This document shows, one piece after another, positions 22,508 through 34,319 of a stretch of 64,000 bases of DNA (its first letter is position 1; each line of letters opens with the position of its first letter). Source of the stretch: Triatoma infestans (Eukaryota; Arthropoda; Insecta; Hemiptera; Reduviidae); the NCBI GenBank assembly GCA_011037195.1, contig JAAEAF010000406.1, forward strand, positions 1-64,000. The letters are read 5' to 3'. Position numbers and translations under genes: made by a program. Under the pieces are notes generated by a model. The model was not told the DNA's origin. It did not search any database and worked only from the letters and a program-made list of their open reading frames with translations.

Positions 22508-23492
22508 AAAAAAAATCTGTTGTGAAACACTCACACAACATTCTCTTACTCCTGTTCTCAAAATTATAATTGACAAATGATATAGTTAGGGTACCGAATT
22601 TAATGAAATTCGTCGAAAACTGAAAAAAAAAACTGTTCAGTAAAAGCCCCTTCCGGTTTACTAATTTTCTTAAAACATGGAATTATGGCCATCTATTTAT
22701 TTCTAATTAATTTTGTTTGGATGATAGAATAATACCACTTTAGAGGAAGCTGTAACCCCACACTTCCCCTAAAAGTGCCCTTAAATGAATTTTCCAGAGA
22801 AATGTTTTAAATAAAAGATGTAGATCTTTGCATGTTTAGTTTATATACTTTGTTTCAAGAAAATCTTCGGAGCCATTTTTGAGAAAAGCGCAAAAAAGTG
22901 AGAAAAAAAATTTAGTAAATTAGTAAAGTAAAACGCACTTCCTGTTATCCGATTTTTTCAAACTCGAAATTTCAACAACATATTTAATTCTAATTAACAT
23001 TATTTAGATGACAGTATTGTCTAATAAACTGAAATAGCAGTTAAGATGAAAATTTAATCCCACCCCTCCCCCAGAAGTGCCCTTAAATAAATTTTCCCGG
23101 AGAAAAGTTTCAAATAAAAGTTTTTAGCATTTGTATGTGTAGTTGATATAACAGGTTTAAAGAAAATCGTCGGAACCATTTTTGAGAAAATCGCAAAAAC
23201 GTAAAAAAATCCAACTAGTAAAGTGATACTTTCGGTTGAGGTATTTTGACAAATAAAGCATCGTCAGATCCTATAATAATATCTAAATGTAATATCAAGT
23301 TTCAACTTTCTACGGTTTTTCAACTTTGAGCTATGCTGTTCACATGCCACACACACACACACAGACCATTTGCTAGTAACCACTTTTTGGACTCAGGAAG
23401 ACCTCAATACGGATAATTCCGGTGAAAACTTGATATCGAAAATTTGACACGATTACAATACTTCCTCTTATTTAGGAGTAAAAGAAAATAAA
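22508..23492 (+). repeat. HER complete copy (orientation A)
   Basis: Runs from AAAATCTGTTGTGAAACACTC and CATTCTCTTACTCC to the hairpin CTTCCTCTTATTTAGGAGTAAAAG. Two full internal modules with C-rich blocks (near 22750 and 23050) and a short CA tract (23345-23362) are present. Confidence 0.85.
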
Positions 23493-24407
23493 AATAACTT
23501 ATAATAAGATTTACGTTCCATTTTTTTTCGCATTTTGCTGTTCAACAGCATTTTAGTTGAATATACAATTTAATAAATTGAATATAATTGAATTTCTTCC
23601 AGAAACCTTTCTTTATAAACTACTTACAAGTTAATACATAATTGAAACAGTGTTCAATGTGCGATAATAAACAAATATTAATTTTATTAGTCTATAAAAT
23701 AACACAAAAACACCTACTCATTATAATTATCATAATTAGCTTATAATTTATTATCAAAATTAAATTTACATCACTAACGTTAATGTTGACCCATAAAATG
23801 ATTATTATATTTCACTAAATCCAGCCCATTGTTAGTTCTACAAAATAAGAATGAAAAAAAAAAAACAATAAACTTTGGAATAGAAAATAATAGCGTTCAA
23901 TGTGATAATTTTATTTATAATTGGATTTTATTGGGTTAATAATTATAGAGTTGGAACTTTTAGTATAGCAATTATTTTGCTTATCATGTTACCCGTTTAT
24001 TAGCTGTAAATTTCCTTCTTCTATGGTAACAAAATATTGATGCAAATGATTGCGAGTATTTTAGAATTTATTTTGTACGGTAATAAGAATTTCTAAAGTA
24101 GAATTTTAAGCTAATGGTAACTGTAAACAATTTTAATATGAAATTACTGCCCTAAACAACTTTTTAACTACTCCAACCACTTTTTCCAAACTCTGTCTTG
24201 ATGACAACAGCTATGAAACTGTATAAGATGTAATCAGCACTAGTTTCCTACTAATTTTCCAATAGGAAATGGCATAGTGTCTTTATTTCTTAAACTCTTC
24301 GTAGTTAAGAGACTTGCGTTTATAAAAGCATAGGGTGATGTACAGCCAGTGAATGGAAGGAGCCAGAAAAATGGACTCAATAGTTCTATCAGCAACCAAA
24401 TCAAAGA
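23493..24407. other. unassigned AT-rich DNA
   Basis: Nothing recognised. Confidence 0.45.
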
Positions 24408-24511
24408 TTACTTTCTCTTGTAATCGTGTCAAATTTTCGATATTGAGTTTTCACCGGAAATATCCGTTTTGAGGTCCCCTGAGTCCAAAAAAAAGTGTTT
24501 TTCAGCAAATG

Positions 24512-24554
<43 letters not shown>

Positions 24555-25106
24555 AACAGCATAGCTCTAAAACGAAAAACCGTAGAAAGCTGAAACTTGA
24601 TATTCCGTTTAGGTATCACAATGCGATCTGACTGTGCGTTATCTGTCAAAATTCCTCAACCGGAAGTACCACTTTACTAGTTTTTTTTTTTAACTTTTTT
24701 GGGTTTTTCTCAAAAATGGCTCCAACGATTTTCTTTAATCTTGGTATATCAACTACACATACAAGGACCTACAACTTCTATTTGAAACATTTCTCTGGAA
24801 AAATTCATTTAAGGGCACTTTAGAAGAGGGGGTAGGGTTACAGTTTCCTCTAAAGTGGCATCATACTTGATTATACAACTCTATCATCCACATGAAATTT
24901 ATTAGAAATAAATAGATGGCCAAAATTCCGAGTTTGATGGAAATCAGTAAACCGGAAGTGCGCTTTTACTGAATAGTTTCTTTCAGTTTTCGACAAATTT
25001 CATTAAATTTGGTGCACAAACTATAACCTTTGTCAATTATAATTTTGAGAACTGGAGTAAGAGAAAGTTGTGTGAGTGTTTCATACCAGATTTTTTTTTT
25101 TTATCA
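24408..25106 (-). repeat. HER copy (orientation B)
   Basis: Starts near TTACTTTCTCTTGTAATCG and ends GGAGTAAGAGAAAGTTGTG, TTTCATACCAGATTTTTT. The hairpin at the left end has lost one arm. A (TG) microsatellite of about 18 units is at 24514-24549; the internal order matches other copies. Confidence 0.8.
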
Positions 25107-25324
25107 TAAGATGTTTATACGGCAATGGCGCCAGAGGAGTTTTAAAGAAATAAGACTTCTTTGTTGCTCTAGGTTTCGGATACTATTGGGTGCCCTTCTT
25201 TAGGAGCTCTGCAAAATTTATTGAAGAAAAGTTACATATAGTACCAGTATAGTAGTAAAGAATAAGTGCTTCGATTTATAACAAATAAAAGAAAAAATTT
25301 AAATTAAAGAAATATTAACAGAAT

Positions 25325-26092
25325 AGATTGAGCAAAAGATATTAAAAAACAAGACAAAAATAAGAAATTAGCACACAGAAGTGACATTTAATTAAATGAA
25401 ATGATATTAACAATAAGAGTAAATAAAATTAAAAAAGATAAAGATACTTTTAGGGTAGGAGAGAAGTGTACGTTTGAAAACATTGAGACTAAAATGAAGA
25501 GAGAGGATTTTTTTTTTAAATTTAAAAAAACTGTTAAAAGGTGGGAGGGATAAGAAAAATGTTTATAGTGAGGCGCGGCAATTTCAAATTTGAAAGAACA
25601 AATTACTGGCGAGTATCTTTTTTTAGCTTTAGAAAAATATTATTATTATAAGTTAAAGTTATTAGATTTCTTTGTCTTTTTTTTAAAATTGATAGAGATT
25701 GAGTTAAATTTTAAGCATTCGAATAGAAGTCGTTTTGTATGGTTGGCATAAGTGGTTAAAATAGAAGGGTTATTAAAATCGATGGTATGATTAAAAGTCA
25801 GAACATGTTTGGTGAGAGCAGTGCTGTCAGTTTTTTTTTTTTTGTCAATAATGTCTAGTTCATGTTGTCTGAGTCTTTTCTGTAAAAACTGTTTGGATTC
25901 ACCTAGGTAGCAAGCGCTACAGTTTTTTAAAAAAAATCTTTTGTATGAATAAATAATAATATAATTGAATAATTATAAACTTGTTGTGGTGGTTGGTTCC
26001 GCAGAGCTGGAAAGCATCAGAGACATTTTCCGTGGTAGCCTGCTTCATTTTGTGGTCATCGACCGGCGTTCGCCCATCTTCAGCATGCATTT
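25325..26092 (-). pseudogene. Penelope-like element 3' part with GIY-YIG endonuclease fragment
   Basis: On the minus strand, about 25925-25740, the frame reads CSACYLGESKQFLQKRLRQH, then ELDIIDKK and TALTKHVLTFNHTIDF: the GIY-YIG endonuclease of Penelope-like elements (YIG here YLG; R and H catalytic region RLRQH). Stops and low-complexity runs break it. Downstream on the minus strand (25500-25327) is a tail shared with the insert at 19187-19339. Upstream (26092-25985) is a block shared in reverse with 11093-11215, including a damaged hammerhead core. Confidence 0.7.
26057..26092 (-). ncRNA. degenerate hammerhead-like motif
   Basis: Minus strand reads GCTGAAGATGGGCGAACGCC then GGTCGATGACC. 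CTGAAGA, a GGC-GAA-GCC-like stem II and GTC are present but the GAAA core is missing, so it should be inactive. It aligns with the intact core at 11093-11121. Confidence 0.35.
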
Positions 26093-26110
26093 TTCAGACA
26101 GTGTAACAAC

Positions 26111-26217
26111 ACAGACTTGCACAGAGCAAATTCAGTTTACACACTGACTCCTGGAGAGGGGTCATACACACTCTCAGGAGTCAGTGTGTAAACTGAATTT
26201 GCTCTGTGCAAGTCTGT
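26111..26217. repeat. inverted repeat, ~47-bp arms
   Basis: Arms about 26111-26157 and 26171-26217 are inverted copies with one indel (ACAGACTTGCACAGAGC... / ...GCTCTGTGCAAGTCTGT); the spacer is about 13 bp. It is at the 3' end of the frame at 26222-26632 and looks like a foldback copy of that frame's own end. Confidence 0.85.
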
Positions 26218-26221
26218 ACCA

Positions 26222-26632
26222 TCAATATCTGAGGGGTCCAGAATTGAAAAGGGAAGTGCTACTATTTGTTGATGTTGAAGTTGTAAGCTGTAAATGTACT
26301 TTACAGCATTCCTTGTAATATCGTACCACAGCCTGCCGTAGTGCAGTATCCTCAGGAGTTGGAAAATCCGCCTCTGAACCCCTAAGTAAATAACATTCCA
26401 TTAAGTTATCCCAAGTAATATCAAATTTTTCGTAAACCTTGTCTACAGTTCTGAACCTACCCAGAAAAACAGCTTTAGCTTCAGGGTCAACAGCAGATGC
26501 CCCTGGCTTCCTCTATATACAATTTTTGCTAAAGATGTTAACCGTTTGTACCCCAAGGCGATCCTTTGGTCAAGGGATAGGTTAGCAGTACTCTCTACAC
26601 AAGTAGTAGGTTTGGTGGTCGGCGGTGCCATT
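26222..26632 (-). pseudogene. unknown coding segment, possibly gag-like
   Basis: Starting at the minus-strand ATG 26632, the frame reads MAPPTTKPTTCVESTAN then LDQRIALGYKRLTSLAKIVY. After a shift near 26515 another frame continues VDPEAKAVFLGRFRTVDKVY, EKFDITWDNLMECYLL and TPEDTALRQAVVRYYKECC. About 130 codons in all. The composition looks genuinely coding, and the charged helical middle resembles the N-terminal gag region of BEL/Pao-type elements, but I do not recognise it firmly. The break in frame could be a mutation or an unseen splice. Confidence 0.5.
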
Positions 26633-27547
26633 ATAGAAAGAGAAAAATAAATGAAACAAATCAAATCAATCTACAAGCTACTCAAAAAATAAAGATTAAG
26701 TTTACCTAAAACCAGAAACATAAAGAAAATTAAAAAAATAAATAAAATATGGAAGTTGAAATCTCAGTCAGTATGTAACAGATACTGAAAATATAGTTTA
26801 AATAAATAAGTATTGAAAGTTGAAAATTAAAAAAAAAAAAAAAATTAAAAAAAAAAGTATGAAAATTGAAATATGTAACAGACATTAAGAATATAGTTTA
26901 TATAAATATAGAAAGTTGTCTGAAACGAAATTAAACTAACAACAATTAAATTCTTCCTGAAAGAAAATTACAAATTACAACATAAATTCTTCAAAATTTT
27001 AAATAAAATGAGTACTAGATCAAGTGAAAAAAATAGCAAAGTAGATGATTAATTTACTTCATAATAGATTAAATCAAATTAAAAGGCAAATCAGTAGGTA
27101 CTAAATTGGTACTGTGAGAGAAAAGATAAAAAAATTCAAAATTCAAGATAATGTTCAAACATTTACATTTATAAAATTGAAAAGACTTATTTTGAAAATT
27201 TAACACAGATATCTTAAGATAAAGTAGTTTTGACTAATAAGAACTTAATCTGGAAGGCTGAGAATAAATAAATGATTAACTTTGTAAATCAACAAAATAA
27301 ACTTAAATATTCTTAAAGAAATAATCTAAATACATTAAATTAATTTCTTACTGAGAACAGAAGAAAATATATCACATTTGCGTAAATGTTTTAAAAATTC
27401 TATTTGCTCAGCCTATATATTAAATTCTAACAAGTTGTAAAGATATATTGTTGCTAACTTATTATTATTTCAATAAACTGCACAAAAATAAATGCAAATA
27501 TTCTTCAGGAATAATAGAAAATAACGAACGTAAATTTTTTTTTATTA
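26633..27547. other. unassigned very AT-rich DNA
   Basis: No coding; several A-rich runs. Nothing recognised. Confidence 0.45.
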
Positions 27548-27715
27548 ATTCGGCGAACAGAGAACCAAAAAAATGAGATTTAATTTTAAATTATTCGTCC
27601 AAGAAGGACCAGGAATGATATTTAATTTTAATTTAATTCGGCAGAGAAGGACCAAAAAATGGTATTTAATTTTAATTTAATTCGGCTAAGGAGGACCAAA
27701 ATGGTTCGGCCAATA
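27548..27715 (+). repeat. short tandem repeat, three ~55-bp units
   Basis: The motif AATTCGGC.AA..GAGGACCAAAA followed by ATTTAATTTTAATTT recurs about three times with drift before the next HER. Confidence 0.6.
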
Positions 27716-27814
27716 GATAGATTGGTTATTCCTCTATTACTATTGTACCGTCAAAAAATAAAATGAAAAAAAAAGGTACACTAGTTATTTCAAAGTGGAC
27801 TGTATTTAATATAA

Positions 27815-28838
27815 AAAAAAAAAAATCTGGTGTGAAACACTCACACAACTTTCTCTTACTCCAGTTCTCAAAATGATAATTGACAAATTTTATAGTTTGT
27901 GTACCAAATTTAATGAAATTCGTCGAAAACTGAAAAAACTGTTCAGTAAAAGCGCACTTCCGGTTTACTAATTTTCTTGAAACTCGGAATTTCAGCCATC
28001 TATTTATTTCTAAGTAATTATGTTTGGATGATAGAATTGTATAATGAACTAGGATAGCACTTTGATGAAAATCTAACCCCACCCTTCCCCTAAAAGTGCT
28101 CTTAAAAGAAATTTCCCAGAGAAATGTTTTTAGATAAATGTTGTAGATCTTTGCATGTTTAGTTTATATACGAAGTTTCAAAAAAATCGTCAGAGCCATT
28201 TTTGAGAAAATTGCGAAAAAGTGAATAAATCATTTAGTAAAGTGGTAAAGTAAACGCACTTCCGGTTATCCGATTTTTTTTCAAACTCGGAATTTCAACA
28301 ACATATTTAATTCTAATTAACATTATTTAGATGGCAGAATTGTCTAATAAACTGAAATAGCACTTTAGATGGAAACCTAACCCCACCCCTCCCCCAAAAG
28401 TGCCCTTCAATGCATTTTCCCGGAGAAATGTTTCTAATAAAAGTTGTAGCTCTTTGTATGTGTGGTTGATGTTTAAAGTTTAAAGAAAATCGTCGGAGCC
28501 ATTTTTGAGAAAATCGCAAAAAAGTAAAAAATCCAACTAGTAAAGTGGTACTTCCGGTTGAGGAATTTTTACAGATAACGTACAGTCCAGATCCCATGGT
28601 GACCTCTAAACGGAATATCAAATTTCAACTTTCTACGATTTTTCGTTTTTGAGCTATGCTGTTCACATACATACATACACACACACACACACAAACAACA
28701 CACACACACAGACCATTTGCTAAAAACCACTTTTTTGGACTCAAGGGACCTCAAACGGATATTTCCGGTGAAAATTCGATATCGAAAATTTGACACGATT
28801 ACAATACTTCCTCTTACTAGGAGTAAGAGAAAGTAAAA
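27815..28838 (+). repeat. HER complete copy, type example (orientation A)
   Basis: About 1.02 kb. Order: A run; ATCTGGTGTGAAACACTCAC (itself a GTGTGA/TCACAC hairpin); ACTTTCTCTTACTCCAG; module 1 with CGCACTTCCGGTTTAC; C-rich block; module 2 with CGCACTTCCGGTTATCC; C-rich block; module 3 with GTACTTCCGGTTGAGG; ATACCTAAACGGAATATC-like block; CA tract (28665-28709); and the end hairpin CTTCCTCTTACT/AGTAAGAG at about 28807-28833. No reading frame of note. Confidence 0.85.
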
Positions 28839-30590
28839 AAATTAAGGAAAGGTGAACAGAATTACAAGAGATTATATTATGTAAAGGCTAAACAATATAT
28901 TTGCATTTATTAGAGATTTTCTATTATATTTCTCTCTCGCCTGGAATTCGTTGATGAAGATGTTGCTGGAGCTGGGCCGTTGTCGCCTACGCTCACGTAC
29001 ATCCGCTCTGGTACAGATAATAGTGGATAGAAAAAAATGATGCTCTTCTTGATGATAATGAAGATGATGATGCTGTACAAAAAGCTGAAGAGGATGGTGG
29101 TCCGCAATTTCCACAATGGTTGATATAATGGTACACAAGCGTACAAAAGAACGTTAAGTAAGGTTCAAGGTGTGGCCATACAGAATTTGAAATCAAATTC
29201 AACTCACTACTGTGCACACTAACAAAGCAGCGGAGCAACTAACTGTATGTTGAGAATAAGTCTTTGTTACGAGAAAACATTATAAGTTCAAAGTGTGGGC
29301 GAGCCAGAGACAGAAATCACACACACACTGACGAGAGAGAAACATAATAGATGTTTTGTGGTAGTGATAGCGAGAGAGAATTGATGTTTATTTTGTACAG
29401 TTACATACGTCATTAAAATTTTATTTCATTTATTCTCCTTACGGACGCTCCAATCCCCGTATACATTAAGAAACTAAATAAGTTTTCTGGTTTACACATG
29501 CAAAAAATACATGCACAATTTTAATTTCTTAACTTTACATTTGAATTTAACCAAAATACAACAGCCACTAATGGCTAAAACTAACGGACATTCCTTTCTT
29601 ATACATACTTTTAATTCAGGGTACAATATTAAATGGGTCATTATCCCAAAGAAAAAGAGCTTAATTACATACATATATTATGAAAATAATTATAGATCTA
29701 TACGACTTTATTTTTTTTGTATCGATATTTTTAATCCTTCAATGTAGTTGTTTACATTTAATATTTTTTTTTTTTAACACCTAAATTTGTACGTAAATAA
29801 TATTTCTCTTAGTGGCGTGTACAATGGTCAAGTCACCCCAATAGGTGATAAAGATCTTCAATTTCTATCAGATTACAAATTTGATAAATTTCTGTTCATT
29901 TTATCTGTTTAAAATATAGTTTTAAATTTATTGTAATATAAGTTTTCAATTTTGTACTATCATAATCAATAATATTACTGGATTTATTTTGAATTATTTA
30001 TTAAGGTTAGTAAGTTATTGTATATATATATACCTTCTGTTTTAGTAATAACAGAGAATTTAATTTGATTAGTGAACTGTTTAGAGTTAAATAGCTTAAG
30101 AGTTTAACCTTATAGTATAGCTTATGATTTATAATAAATAAATAAATAAATTAATTTAGTAAAACTTACTTTATTTATAAAATAATCTTTCTGAAACAAA
30201 TGTTTATATTTCCACTGACTTTATGAAATTTCTGGTATGTAATGTTTTCAAATAGTTCACAAACTTTTCCAAGTTAACATTCCAATACAGAGTTTATATT
30301 TTTTCACGTATTTTTTTTTATTAAAAAAAACAAAAAAAAATTGAGGCTCTCCAAAGGTAAAATCATCCAGTTAACTGATCTGAATATTGTTTTTAACAAT
30401 TTCATTCGTATTTTTATCACTTCTATTGTTTGTATTCATTTATTTATTTATTTATTTTATACTTTCAAAGCGAAGAACCATTGGAGAAGGCTGTTTTTCA
30501 CTAAACTGTTTAGTGATGCGGGTGATCAAGAATATCATAAAATCGAAAAGCAGCTGAGAGCTCAAACTTTTCCGTTTATATATATATCAT
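28839..30590. other. unassigned AT-rich DNA
   Basis: Several short frames with no recognisable domain. Nothing else seen. Confidence 0.4.
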
Positions 30591-30591
30591 A

Positions 30592-31822
30592 ATGAGATGC
30601 GAAATGAAGGGTTTCGTTCAAAATCGAAATGACGCGATTTCACGAAGTATTCTTTTGCAAAATCAATACAAACCGAGGACCAGGCAGGATTTACATGTGG
30701 AAGATCATGCCTTCTCATCATATTTTACAGTGCACCAATTAACGGAGAAAATAATGGCGAAAGGTAAAGAAGTCCACATGGTTTTTGTGGATCTTCAGAA
30801 AGCCCATGACTCCGTGCCTATTATTAGGATTTGGCCAGCATTGCAAAAGTTTGGAGTTGATTCAAATATGATCGGGCTGATCAAAGGAATGTATTGAGGA
30901 CTGTCGGGCATGTGTGAAACAGGGATTGCGGCTATCACAGGAGTTCAACACAAATAAAGGTCTGCGCCAGGGTTGTGGAATGTCCCCTACGATTTTCAAA
31001 ATTTATCTGGAGAGTGTATTGATGGATTGGAATGGTTCCTGCAGAGGAATGGGCATTCCAATAAGAGGCAAAAATGTACACTCCCTTCTAATCGCGGATG
31101 ACCAAGTTATTTTAGCCCAGGACCGCGAGGATATTAAGTATCTAATGAAGAAACTGCTCGAAAGCTATGAAGCTGGCGGCTTCAAAGTGAATTTTGATAA
31201 ATCCGAGTACATGGCTGTAGGACAAGAGGGCCGGGATCTGAAGGTGAACTCACAGGTCATTAGGTCCGTTCGCCGTTTCAAGCTCCGGTAGCTGTGAGAC
31301 TGACGTTCTAAGCAGGGTAGGACAAGCCAAGGCTGCGATCCTTTGCAAGAACGGAGTCCTCTGGAGCAAAGACATATCATTGGATACGAAGAAACTCATT
31401 CTGCGGGTGATAGTGGAAAGCATGTAATTGAGATAGCGGATAGATCCAATTGAGATGGACGGTCTGAGACGCAGTATGAAGAGCTATCTTCTCCATAGAA
31501 GAAGGTATATAGATATCCGTGCGGATATGGAAGCACAGGAGACTGCAATTGACCGACTAGAAATGCGGTCTTACAGTGGTACGGTCATGTCCAGCGAATG
31601 GGGAAGGAAAGGTGGCCAAAGAAAGTATTTTTGGGGTCCCCTCCTGGAAGAAGAAAAGGAGGGCGCCCTAGAATGACATGGAAAGGACGCATGGTTCGAG
31701 CAATGGATGCTCGCGGCCTGACGGAGCAGGACTGGGAAAACCGCCTTCCACGGTGTTTGGGGGTCAAGGGTAACCAAGGAAACCGAGGGAAAAAAATTCT
31801 TTTTTTTTTTTTTCAAAAGTAG
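30592..31822 (+). pseudogene. non-LTR reverse transcriptase pseudogene (RTE-like or related)
   Basis: Frames 30592-30897 and 30914-31291 encode a reverse transcriptase: EVHMVFVDLQKAHDSVP (motif A), GLRQGCGMSPTIFKIYLE (motif B) and LLIADDQVILAQD (motif C, ADD retained), then GFKVNFDKSEYMAVG. A one-base shift near 30893 separates the first two frames. Further frames give SRVGQAKAAILCKNGVLWSK and the C-terminal ERWPKKVFLGSPPGRRKGGR (31598-31822), typical of the end of this class of insect elements. The 5' endonuclease is missing. Frameshifts make it inactive. Confidence 0.8.
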
Positions 31823-32659
31823 AACCAGCGAACTTATCTTTAAACTTTGCCTAATTCTTAAACTTATAGGCAAATAACTTTTATTTTAAACATTTTCCTA
31901 AAAAAAACGAATTTTTTTTTTTGTAGGTTCTAGAAGAACGGTACCTCAGATTTTCTTCAAAATTTGTCTCAAAAAGATTCCACAATTTTTCCTTAAATAT
32001 AACAGGATCCGTATCATTAAGATTCGTAAGGGAATCGAAAAACCTAGTTACTCGCTAACTAGGCCAGACTAGGGAGGGAAATTATATATATATATATAAT
32101 ACAGGAGAGCTAGACCTAAGTAGAACAGTCTTCCACACCAGTCAGCAAACATCAATCTACTTACTTTCTAATTACTCAGCCAGTCTGTCTCTCTCTCTTT
32201 ATTATTCTCTCGCTACTCATTATTCTTTGCTATTCATATATATTAACATTCTTTGCTATTCATTATAGGCAGTGTTCAGCATATCTAGTAGTTTATTACT
32301 TCATCATCATTCCTACAAAACCATTCTTTCTTCACCTCTCTTACCCATTACCTTAAACATGATATACATAATACAAACTTATATAAAATCTTTTACCTAT
32401 ATGACATAAAATTTTTTTAACAATTAATTAGAGAAGTTTCGTCATTCTGATACCACATCTTTATGATGGTACTTCGGTATAATTATGGCTTTCCAACATG
32501 GAAGAAAGTGAAGTATAACTAAACTTTTCGAAAAAAATTCCGATTTTTTCCGAAAAAAAGAAGAAGACCAATTAAAGAAAAATCGGTCTATCAGATTCGG
32601 GGACAATTGTAGGAAAAGAAAGTTATTTTAGTATTTTATGCCAGGCTTTTTTTTTTTAC
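31823..32659. other. unassigned DNA with TA tract and small repeats
   Basis: Contains a TA run (32083-32098), a TCTC tract near 32190 and a repeated TTCTTTGCTATTCAT motif (32222-32265). Part could be an unrecognised LTR, but ends are not found. Confidence 0.35.
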
Positions 32660-33566
32660 TTACTTTTACTCCTAGTAAGAGTAAGTATTGTAAACATGTC
32701 AAATTTTTTATATCGAATTTTCACCGGAAATATCCGTCTCGAGATCCCCTGAGTCCAAAACGAAAAAACGAAAAACCGTAGAAAGTTGAAACTTGATATT
32801 ACGTTTATATATCATTATAGGATCTGATGGTGCTTTATTTGTCAAAATACCTCAACCGAAAGTATCACTTTACTAGTTGGATTTTTTACGTTTTTCTCAA
32901 AAATTGCTCCGACGATTTTCTTCAAATTTAGAATATCAACTACTCATACAAAGAGCTACAACTTTTATTTGAAACATTTCTCTGGGAAAATCCATTTAAG
33001 GGCAGTTATGGGGGAGGGGGTGCGATCACAGCTTCCTCTAAAGTGATATTTCAGTTTATTAAACAATTCTATCATCTAAATAATGTTAATCAGAATTGAA
33101 TGGGTTGTTGAAATTCCGAGTTCCAAAAAAAATCGGATAACCGGAAGTGCGTTTACTTTACCACTTTGCTTAAATGATTTTTCCATTTTTCGCAATTTTC
33201 TCAAAAATGTCTCCGTTGATTTTCTTGAAACCTCATTATAAACTAAATATACAAAGATCTACAACTTCTATTTAAAACGTTATTCTGGGAAAATTCATTT
33301 AAGGGCACTTTTAGGGAAAGGGTGGGGTTATATTTTTCTCTAAAGTGCTGTCATAGTTTATTATTATATAATTCTACCATCCAAAAAAAATTAATTAGAA
33401 ATAAATACATGGCCAAAATTACGAGTTTCAAGAAAATTAGTAAACCGCAAGTGCGCTTTTACTAGACAGTTTTTTTCACTTTTCGACGAATTTCATTAAA
33501 TTTTTCAATTATAATTTTAAGAACTGAAGTAAGAGAAAGTTGTCTGAGTGTTTCACACCACATTAT
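32660..33566 (-). repeat. HER complete copy (orientation B)
   Basis: Starts TTACTTTTACTCCTAGTAAG (end hairpin) and ends AAGTAAGAGAAAGTTGTCTG, TTTCACACCACATTATA. Two G-rich blocks (C-rich on the other strand) near 33010 and 33310. The usual CA tract is absent. Confidence 0.85.
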
Positions 33567-33770
33567 ATATATATATATTATTGTTTTTTTCTTAATGGTA
33601 CAAAAGAAAGTAGGTAGATTTTTCGGAATAATTTTCATATAATAGTTATAGGTTTCTGTATTTATGCAGTGATCATTCAATGTTCCGGAAAGGGATACCA
33701 TAAAAGTTAAATACCAGTTTACGAGAAAATTTGAAAAAAAAAAAAATAAACTCAAAAACTATTATGTAAC

Positions 33771-34226
33771 ACGTCTGGTTGTCAGCAGTCCAAAAATTCT
33801 TATCGTAAGTCCGGACAGGGCTCTTAGTGAGACGCTGTTGTGTCTTTCACGGAGCTTTCTCAGGCAAATGGTTGGATCCCTTACTGGACATTGTGGTTTA
33901 AGGAGACATCTCTACGTAATGGGGTTTATGCCGGATCCATTTTGTAGAGTCTGTGAAGCAGAGGAGGAAATACCCAACCGTGTTATGTCAGATTGCTTGC
34001 GTTGCGAGGAAATTAGGTTCAGGACTTTTGGTCGTAACATGATGTATGTGGAAAAGCTTAGGCTATTTTCCCTTAAGGTTATTGTCCGATTTGTTCGAAC
34101 TGCGGTGAATCATAGATGGATTAGACCCGGTTTGTTGTTGTTTTTCTTGGGGTAGCTATATATGGGCCCATGGAGCTTTGGATAGCGTAGGGTTTGGTCC
34201 CTCCCCACAGACAAATAATAATAATA
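33771..34226 (+). pseudogene. 5'-truncated non-LTR retrotransposon, C-terminal end
   Basis: Frame 33838-34155 reads FLRQMVGSLTGHCGLRRHLY and then DPFCRVCEAEEEIPNRVMSD, the C-terminal LTGH..L..H and zinc-knuckle (CRxC...C) region of R1/Jockey-type elements. The 3' tail is (AATA)n and a 10-bp TSD ATTATGTAAC is present at 33761-33770 and 34227-34236. Length of the insert is 456 bp. Confidence 0.85.
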
Positions 34227-34319
34227 ATTATGTAACGTCGTACTTGTGGTTAATCGAATTTCTTCACGTTTGAAATTGTTGCAATGCTTCCCCAATATAT
34301 CATTATAGTATTGTATAGT

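Noticed and set aside
22508..23492. TSD around complete HER copies
   Set aside because: Flanks compared for several copies; A-rich ends prevent a reliable call.
27815..28838. HER as a Helitron
   Set aside because: An end hairpin exists, but no CTRR end or constant A/T insertion site can be seen and the left end begins in an A run.
28872..29250. Overlapping minus frames of 75-88 codons
   Set aside because: Low-complexity serine- or histidine-rich frames in all registers without motifs; probably chance.
32020..32420. A further solo LTR
   Set aside because: TATA-like and tandem elements are present but no paired TG...CA ends or TSD could be found.
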